This document shows positions 1 to 5,045 of a stretch of 5,045 bases of DNA, piece by piece. This DNA comes from Thermoleophilaceae bacterium (lineage in GTDB: Bacteria > Actinomycetota > Thermoleophilia > Solirubrobacterales > Thermoleophilaceae), in assembly GCA_013812005.1 (NCBI GenBank), contig JACCUE010000179.1:1-5045 (forward strand), read 5' to 3'. The position numbers and the translations under genes are program-made. Positions within the stretch are counted from its first letter, which is position 1. The number at the start of each line of letters is the position of its first letter. Under the pieces are notes generated by a model. It was not told the origin of the DNA and made no database searches. It saw only the letters and a list, made by a program, of their open reading frames with translations.

Positions 1-191
1 TCGTCGAGGGCGATCTTGAGGTAGTTCTTGGAGCCCGTCTCCACCATCGGCGGCGGGTACTCGTCGAAGGTTCCCTCGCCGAGGTTGTGGTAGTAGGAGT
101 TGATCTGGCGAGCGCGCTTGGCGGCGACGAGAACGCACGCGTAGTGCGAGTCGACCTGCTCGAGCAGCGTGTCCAGGCGGGGCTTGATCAA
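1..191 (-). CDS. rpoZ: RNA polymerase omega subunit, 5' part (runs off left edge)
   Basis: Omega is the small RNA polymerase subunit that holds beta-prime and helps core assembly. The 63 complete codons visible read MIKPRLDTLLEQVDSHYACV, then VAAKRARQINSYYHNLGEG at about residues 22-40, then an acidic proline-rich stretch with DEYPPPMVE at 43-51. The conserved omega helix 'DxLLExVDSxYxxVxVAAKRARQIN' is intact. The 3' end lies beyond the window edge. I chose the TTG at 189-191 because AGGGA (198-202) sits six bases before it and because MI-PRLD is the usual omega N-terminus in related actinobacteria. An in-frame ATG at 216-218 would add nine residues (MWPRQQGSI) but has its purine-rich stretch too close. 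The TTG overlaps the gmk stop as TTGA, so translation is probably coupled. Family identity is clear; the start is less so. Confidence 0.93.
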   Translation of the reverse strand, partial: MIKPRLDTLLEQVDSHYACVLVAAKRARQINSYYHNLGEGTFDEYPPPMVETGSKNYLKIALD

Positions 192-739
192 GATAGATCC
201 CTGCTGTCGGGGCCACATATCCTAGCGGCGAGCTCGACCAGCTCCCCGAGCGCCGTATCGAGATCGTCGTTGACCACGATCTTCGAGAACTCCTCTTTGG
301 CCGCCAGCTCGGTGGGCGCCGCGTCGAGCCGCCGGGCGATCTGGTCGGGGGAATCGGAGGCGCGGCCGCGCAGGCGGGCCTCGAGGTCCTCCACCGACGG
401 GGGCGCGATGAATACCTGTGTGGCCCCCGGGAGCGTCTCGCGCACCTGGCGCGCGCCCTGAAGGTCGATCTCGAGCACGATGCCCTCCGCCGGACGCTCC
501 AGCTCCGAGCGCAGCGTGCCGTAGCGGTTGCCGGCGTACTCGGCATGCTCCACGAACTCCCCCCGCTCGACCCGCGTCGCGAACTGCTCCTCGGTGAGGA
601 AGTGATAGTCCCGCCCGTTGACCTCCCCCTCGCGCGGCGCGCGGGTGGTGGCTGACACCGAGAGCTGCACACCCGGGCAGCGTTGAAGCAGGCCACGGAT
701 CAGCGTGCCCTTGCCCACGCCCGAAGGCCCGGTGATCAC
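188..739 (-). CDS. gmk: Guanylate kinase (start uncertain; probably extends to a CTG at 758-760)
   Basis: Guanylate kinase phosphorylates GMP to GDP with ATP in the cytoplasm and feeds GTP, dGTP and ppGpp pools. From the GTG at 737-739 (183 aa) the features are: P-loop GPSGVGKG at residues 4-11; GMP-binding segment SVSATTRAPREGEVNGRDYHF at 27-47; EFVEHAEYAGNRYGT at 61-75; Walker B-like IVLEIDLQGA at 87-96; lid RLRGRASDSPDQIARRL at 122-138; and the VVNDDL motif at 155-160. The GTG start removes most of the first beta strand that precedes the P-loop. The frame stays open upstream and reads LPATPVIV immediately before the P-loop strand, as the family requires. The upstream in-frame stop is a TGA inside mihF, and between it and the GTG there is no ATG, GTG or TTG; a CTG at 758-760 is the best candidate, giving 190 aa. 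The gene follows mihF closely and its stop overlaps the rpoZ start. Function is secure, the 5' end is not. Confidence 0.95.
   Translation of the reverse strand: MITGPSGVGKGTLIRGLLQRCPGVQLSVSATTRAPREGEVNGRDYHFLTEEQFATRVERGEFVEHAEYAGNRYGTLRSELERPAEGIVLEIDLQGARQVRETLPGATQVFIAPPSVEDLEARLRGRASDSPDQIARRLDAAPTELAAKEEFSKIVVNDDLDTALGELVELAARICGPDSRDLS
198..202 (-). promoter_or_regulatory. Ribosome binding site deciding the rpoZ TTG start
   Basis: AGGGA on the minus strand lies inside the last codons of gmk, six bases upstream of the TTG at 189-191. This spacing favours the TTG over the in-frame ATG at 216-218, where the only purine run (AGGA) nearly touches the start codon. Confidence 0.55.
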
Positions 740-768
740 GATGACGGGCGTGGCCGGCAGGATCGCCG

Positions 769-782
769 AGGCGCTAACGCCT
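769..782 (-). repeat. Small perfect hairpin spanning the mihF stop, just before gmk
   Basis: The minus strand reads AGGCG TTAG CGCCT: a five-base-pair GC-rich stem with a four-base loop. The loop contains the mihF stop codon TAG (774-776). The stem ends eight bases before the candidate CTG start of gmk, so a ribosome terminating mihF would have to open it. A role in coupling is inference; five base pairs can occur by chance in GC-rich DNA. Confidence 0.4.
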
Positions 783-1124
783 GAGGTACGAGACGAGCTC
801 GTTTCGCTGGCGCTCGGAGAGCCCGTCGACGGTCTTGCTCGGCGAGATCCGGCAGTGCGTGAGAACGCGGTTGACCTTCACGCGACCGTACTTCGGGACG
901 GAGAGGAGCAGGTCGAAGACCTTGGCCGTCTTCAGGCAATGCGGGGGATCCAGCAGCAATGGGTGGATCCTCACCCGGCCGGCTTTGAGGTCACGCTTGA
1001 GCCGCGCCCGGCGCATGCGGACCTCGTTCGCACGCTCCAGGGCATCCAGCCGCTGGGCTCGCGAGCGCTCGGGTGTCAGGCCCGCAGAGGCGCTCTTGGA
1101 AGACGTTTCGGGAGCGACCGGCAT
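774..1124 (-). CDS. mihF: Actinobacterial integration host factor (mIHF/sIHF family), nucleoid-associated DNA-binding protein
   Basis: Actinobacterial IHF is unrelated in fold to E. coli IHF. It is a small basic protein that binds and bends DNA, affects supercoiling and is needed for phage L5 integration in mycobacteria. The product is 116 aa. Residues 1-15 are a low-complexity lead-in. Residues 16-50 (LTPERSRAQRLDALERANEV and on) form the long arginine-rich N-terminal helix typical of the family. Residues 66-115 carry the helix-two-turn-helix core, with LLLSVPKYGRVKVNRVL at 72-88 and ISPSKTVDGLSERQRNELV at 93-111, matching the family pattern 'LLxSLPGVGKVRAxxIM...I..SRRVRGLG..Q'. I chose the ATG at 1122-1124 because a -10 hexamer lies eight bases upstream and no Shine-Dalgarno is present, as expected for a leaderless message. 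gmk follows directly, and its frame overlaps the mihF 3' end. Confidence 0.92.
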   Translation of the reverse strand: MPVAPETSSKSASAGLTPERSRAQRLDALERANEVRMRRARLKRDLKAGRVRIHPLLLDPPHCLKTAKVFDLLLSVPKYGRVKVNRVLTHCRISPSKTVDGLSERQRNELVSYLRR

Positions 1125-1138
1125 CGGCGGCGATCATA
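1124..1138 (-). promoter_or_regulatory. Probable promoter of mihF-gmk-rpoZ giving a leaderless mRNA
   Basis: TATGAT (1133-1138 on the minus strand) matches the housekeeping -10 consensus TAnnnT. It is followed by eight bases and then the mihF ATG, so transcription would begin at or within a base or two of the start codon. No Shine-Dalgarno lies before the ATG. Leaderless mRNAs are common in actinobacteria. At a 17-base spacer the -35 position reads GTAAAC (1156-1161), a poor match to TTGACA, so the promoter may be weak or need an activator. Confidence 0.5.
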
Positions 1139-1171
1139 CACACGGATCACGCCCCGTTTACGCCGATTCGA

Positions 1172-1250
1172 CAAAAGCGCGCGAATTCAGGTGGACCTCG
1201 ACCTGAGCTTTAGCGCGGTTGACGGCGCATGACCGTTTAGGGCGCTTTTG
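1172..1250 (-). repeat. Inverted repeat enclosing two smaller hairpins (possible three-way RNA junction)
   Basis: On the minus strand CAAAAGCGC (1242-1250) can pair perfectly with GCGCTTTTG (1172-1180), plus a flanking G-U pair. Inside this closing stem are two further hairpins: ACGG/CCGT (1222-1236, seven-base loop) and TCAGGT/ACCTGA (1187-1206, eight-base loop). The 9-bp stem is longer than chance usually gives in so short a gap, though the inner hairpins are short. I do not recognise a known riboswitch or small-RNA family. Confidence 0.35.
1187..1206. promoter_or_regulatory. Candidate operator: AGGT/ACCT half-sites spaced every six bases
   Basis: The plus strand reads TCAGGT GGACCTCG ACCTGA, a perfect six-base inverted repeat with an eight-base spacer. 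Within it, AGGT at 1189, ACCT at 1195 and ACCT at 1201 begin exactly six bases apart. It lies about 50-70 bases upstream of the -10 hexamer of mihF, where an activator or repressor could sit. No cognate regulator is in the window, so the role is inferred from symmetry and position only. Confidence 0.3.
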
Positions 1251-1298
1251 CAGGCTTTTGATAAACCTTCACAGGTAAATCCGCAAACAGCGGGATGT

Positions 1299-2291
1299 TC
1301 ACGAAGGCGGATCGGCGTGAGCCCCGGAGCCCTGTCCCCGATCGGGGGCTGGGGCTCTCCCTTCGGTGCGGTGCTTGCCCGATCCATGGTCTGCGAGCCC
1401 CGCCAGCTCGTCGCCGATCCGGCGTCCCGCCGCCGGGTCGCGGAAGCTCTCCGTGCCCACCGCGATCACCGCCGCACCCGCGGCCATGAACTCGGCGGCG
1501 TCGCCGCCCGAGGCGATCCCGCCCATGCCGATCACCGGTATGGAGACGCTCCCGGCCACCGCCGCCACCTGTTCCAGGGCGACGGCGCGGATCGCGGGGC
1601 CCGACAGGCCGCCCGAGCCGCCGCCGAGCCACGGTTGCCGGGTGCGCGGGTGTAGCGCCATCCCCTTGAGCGTGTTGACCAGCGACACGGCATCGGCGCC
1701 GGCCCCCTCGGCGGCGGCCGCCACGGCACCGGGGGCAACGGCGTTGGGGGTCAGCTTGACCACCAGCGGCTTGGTGCAGAGCCGGCGCAGGCGTTCGACC
1801 GCCCTTGCGGTCTCGTCGGGGTCGGCCCCCATGATCAGCCCCGTCTCGACATTGGGACATGACACGTTGAGCTCTATCAGCGAGACCTCGTCGCGCGCGT
1901 CGACGCGCTCGACGAGCTCCGCCAGCTCGTCGCGGGTGAAGCCCATCACCGATACGCACAGGGGTACGGGCAGCTCGGCGAGCTGGGGAAGGTCCGTGGC
2001 CAAGAACCCTTCCAGGCCCTTGTTGGGCAAGCCGATCGAGTTGAGCAGCCCCGCCGGCGTCTCCCACAGCCGCGGCGGCGGATTGCCCTCCCGCGGCTCG
2101 AGCGTGATCGTCTTCGACACGAACAGATCGAAGGGAAACCGCTCGAGCAGAGCGTCCCCGAAGGCCCTTCGAGCAGCGATGGCGTCGAAAGTGCCCGACC
2201 CGTTGAGAACGGGCCCGCGGAGAGGGACACCGCAGAGCGCGACGGAGCGGTCGGCGCCCCGGGGACCGAGGGCCGGGGACTCTGGACTCAC
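1299..2291 (-). CDS. pyrD: Dihydroorotate dehydrogenase, class 1B catalytic subunit, with atypical C-terminal tail
   Basis: PyrD oxidises dihydroorotate to orotate using FMN, the fourth step of UMP synthesis. In class 1B it works with PyrK and passes electrons to NAD. The 330-aa product shows the FMN TIM-barrel signature: NGSGTFDA at residues 30-37, SKTITLEP at 59-66, the substrate loop LLNSIGLPNKG at 82-92, ELNVSCPN at 140-147 with the class 1 catalytic base Cys145, VVKLTPN at 177-183, NTLKG at 206-210, the GGGSGGLSG loop at 223-231, and the phosphate-binding strand VIGMGGIASGGDA at 253-265. I chose the GTG at 2289-2291 because it overlaps the pyrK stop (GTGA) and a G-rich stretch (2301-2308) lies nine bases upstream. 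An in-frame ATG at 2361-2363 would add an unconserved arginine/glycine-rich leader. The core ends near residue 301. The remaining 30 residues are low-complexity, and the usual final PyrD helix ('...SxxELxGA') is missing. Confidence 0.95.
   Translation of the reverse strand: MSPESPALGPRGADRSVALCGVPLRGPVLNGSGTFDAIAARRAFGDALLERFPFDLFVSKTITLEPREGNPPPRLWETPAGLLNSIGLPNKGLEGFLATDLPQLAELPVPLCVSVMGFTRDELAELVERVDARDEVSLIELNVSCPNVETGLIMGADPDETARAVERLRRLCTKPLVVKLTPNAVAPGAVAAAAEGAGADAVSLVNTLKGMALHPRTRQPWLGGGSGGLSGPAIRAVALEQVAAVAGSVSIPVIGMGGIASGGDAAEFMAAGAAVIAVGTESFRDPAAGRRIGDELAGLADHGSGKHRTEGRAPAPDRGQGSGAHADPPS
1319..1357 (-). repeat. Strong GC palindrome with alternative pairing inside the 3' end of pyrD
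   Basis: The centre is the perfect 12-base palindrome CCCCGATCGGGG (1336-1347). On the plus strand it is flanked by GAGCCC (1327-1332) and a second, 7-base arm GAGCCCC (1319-1325), both complementary to the single arm GGGGCTC (1351-1357). Two alternative long hairpins are therefore possible. It lies in the part of pyrD that codes the unconserved tail. No U-run follows on the minus-strand RNA, so it is not a canonical Rho-independent terminator. A U-less terminator or a transcript-end stabiliser is possible. Confidence 0.45.
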
Positions 2292-3126
2292 CCCTGATCG
2301 CCCCCACCAGCGACCAGGGCGCTCCTCAACCGCGCTCCCTCCACCACCGGCCCGTCGACGCACACCCGGATGTAGCCCTCACGCGTGGGCACCACGCACC
2401 CGAAGCAGGCCCCGAAGCCGCAGGCCATCCCGGACTCCAGCGCCAGCTGGGCGGGCACCGCCTGCTCGGCGCACAGCGCCCTCACCGCTTCGAGCATCGG
2501 CGGCGGTCCGCAGGCATAGACGGTGGCCGGCGGCCCGCCTTCCAGGCGCTCGCGCAGGGGCTCGGTGACCAGGCCAGGCCGGCCGGCCGAGCCGTCGTCG
2601 GTGCTCAGCGTGACCTCGCGCTCGAACAGCGCGACCGCCTCGGCGTGGGCGCCGGACCGGAATCCGAGGATCACGGTCGGCGCCGCCCCTACCTCGATCA
2701 GCTCATCGTGCAGGCAGAGCAGGGGAGCCGTGCCGATGCCCCCGCCGACCAGCACCGGCTGCCTGTCGCCGGCCGCAGGGCCGAAGCCGGCCCCCAGCGG
2801 CCCCACGAGGGCGAGCGGCTCGCCCGCCCCCAGCAGGCCGAGGCGATGGGTCCCGGGACCCACATCCTCGAGGAGAAAGTCGAGATCGGCGCCGCCGCCG
2901 GGGCGTGGCCGCGCCCGGGCGAAGGAGAACGCGCGGGGGAGGTAGGGGCGCTCGGTGCTTCCTCCACCCCACTGCGCGCCGGTCGCCAGCATGTAGAACT
3001 GGCCGGGACGTGGATCGGCGGGGCCGCCGGCGTCGGCTGCCGTGATCAGCGTGTAGGCGCCCACCCGGCGGCTCTCGAGGACCTCGGCAAGTCGGCGTTC
3101 GGGAGGCGCGAGGGTGCGGGCCTCGG

Positions 3127-3130
<4 letters not shown>
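2288..3130 (-). CDS. pyrK: Dihydroorotate dehydrogenase class 1B electron-transfer subunit (FAD and 2Fe-2S)
   Basis: PyrK carries electrons from the FMN of PyrD through a 2Fe-2S cluster and FAD to NAD, as part of a PyrD2-PyrK2 complex. The product is 280 aa. The FAD-binding barrel holds RPYLPRAFSFA at residues 61-71. The NAD-binding domain begins at VLVGGGIGTAPL (126-137) and contains YACGPPPML (205-213). The cluster ligands are at the C-terminus: Cys237, Cys242, Cys245 and Cys257, giving CX4CX2CX11C, the PyrK pattern. All four cysteines are present, so the subunit looks functional. It is slightly longer than most PyrK proteins because of a glycine-rich loop (GGGSTE, 55-60) and one near 76-81. 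I chose the GTG at 3128-3130: it overlaps the carB stop (GTGA), and GGAG (3138-3141) lies seven bases upstream. The pyrD start overlaps its own stop in the same way. Confidence 0.95.

Positions 3131-5045
<1,915 letters not shown>

Larger units (their letters stand above)
1139..1298 (-). other. Intergenic region between pyrD and mihF, A+T-richer, repeat-containing
   Basis: No gene is supported here. The stretch is clearly richer in A+T than the genes on either side. It contains two copies of TAAACGG on the minus strand (1154-1160 and 1233-1239), a 9-bp inverted repeat (1172-1180 with 1242-1250) and AGGT/ACCT half-sites at 1189-1204. A weak hairpin CCGC/GCGG (1281-1293) followed by ATTT on the minus strand lies just after the pyrD stop and might help end the pyr transcript. 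It is too short to hold pyrF, which usually occupies this slot. Confidence 0.6.

Noticed and set aside
705..1232. Plus-strand frames opposite mihF and the gap
   Set aside because: They are antisense to mihF, which has clear family motifs, and lack any recognisable domain.
1219..1243. TTGACG on the plus strand as a -35 for a rightward promoter
   Set aside because: No acceptable -10 lies 16-18 bases downstream and no plus-strand gene follows.
1281..1293. CCGC/GCGG hairpin followed by ATTT after the pyrD stop, as an intrinsic terminator
   Set aside because: The stem is only four base pairs and the tail only three T residues, too weak to call a terminator alone.
1237..2307. Minus-strand frame of 356 codons overlapping pyrD
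   Set aside because: It is an out-of-frame reading of pyrD made of Arg/Gly/Ala repeats. Its last 25 codons look more natural (VNIPLFADLPVKVYQ) only because they fall in the A+T-richer gap.
1366..2568. Long plus-strand open frame (400 codons) opposite pyrD and pyrK
   Set aside because: It lies antisense to two clearly conserved genes, is rich in Ser/Pro/Arg/Ala as expected for a GC-rich shadow frame, and resembles no family I recognise.

Overview
The window is GC-rich and every convincing gene lies on the minus strand, so the genes read from the right edge to the left: carB (3' two thirds) - pyrK - pyrD - short intergenic gap - mihF - gmk - rpoZ (5' part). The order pyrimidine genes / actinobacterial integration host factor / guanylate kinase / RNA polymerase omega is a known actinobacterial arrangement. 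A class 1B PyrD with a PyrK partner, instead of the membrane-linked class 2 enzyme of Streptomyces or Mycobacterium, and the style of the mIHF and omega proteins suggest a deep-branching actinobacterium such as Thermoleophilia/Solirubrobacterales. That placement is inference; no rRNA or other marker is in the window.

Right part (1299-5045): de novo UMP synthesis. carB (large subunit of carbamoyl phosphate synthetase) overlaps pyrK (electron-transfer subunit of dihydroorotate dehydrogenase), which overlaps pyrD (its catalytic subunit). Both junctions are four-base GTGA overlaps, in which the GTG start shares bases with the upstream TGA stop. This points to one translationally coupled operon. 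Two oddities sit at its downstream end. The PyrD core ends in an atypical, apparently disordered tail of about 30 residues that also encodes a strong GC palindrome. And pyrF, which usually follows pyrD in this neighbourhood, is not present in the gap.

Middle (1125-1298): the only real intergenic stretch, 174 bases and visibly richer in A+T than the genes. It holds a good -10 hexamer (TATGAT) only eight bases before the mihF ATG, suggesting a leaderless mRNA. It also holds 6-base-spaced AGGT/ACCT half-sites and a 9-bp inverted repeat enclosing two smaller hairpins.

Left part (1-1124): mihF, gmk and rpoZ, probably transcribed from the mihF promoter. gmk has no ATG/GTG/TTG at the position expected from its fold; a CTG at 758-760 fits best. 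rpoZ starts at a TTG overlapping the gmk stop (TTGA).

Together the genes supply UMP, convert GMP to GDP, bend and compact DNA, and stabilise RNA polymerase. This is core housekeeping. I see no mobile element, CRISPR array, RNA gene of a known family or defence system. The points worth a second look are the pyrD-mihF junction and the gmk start.
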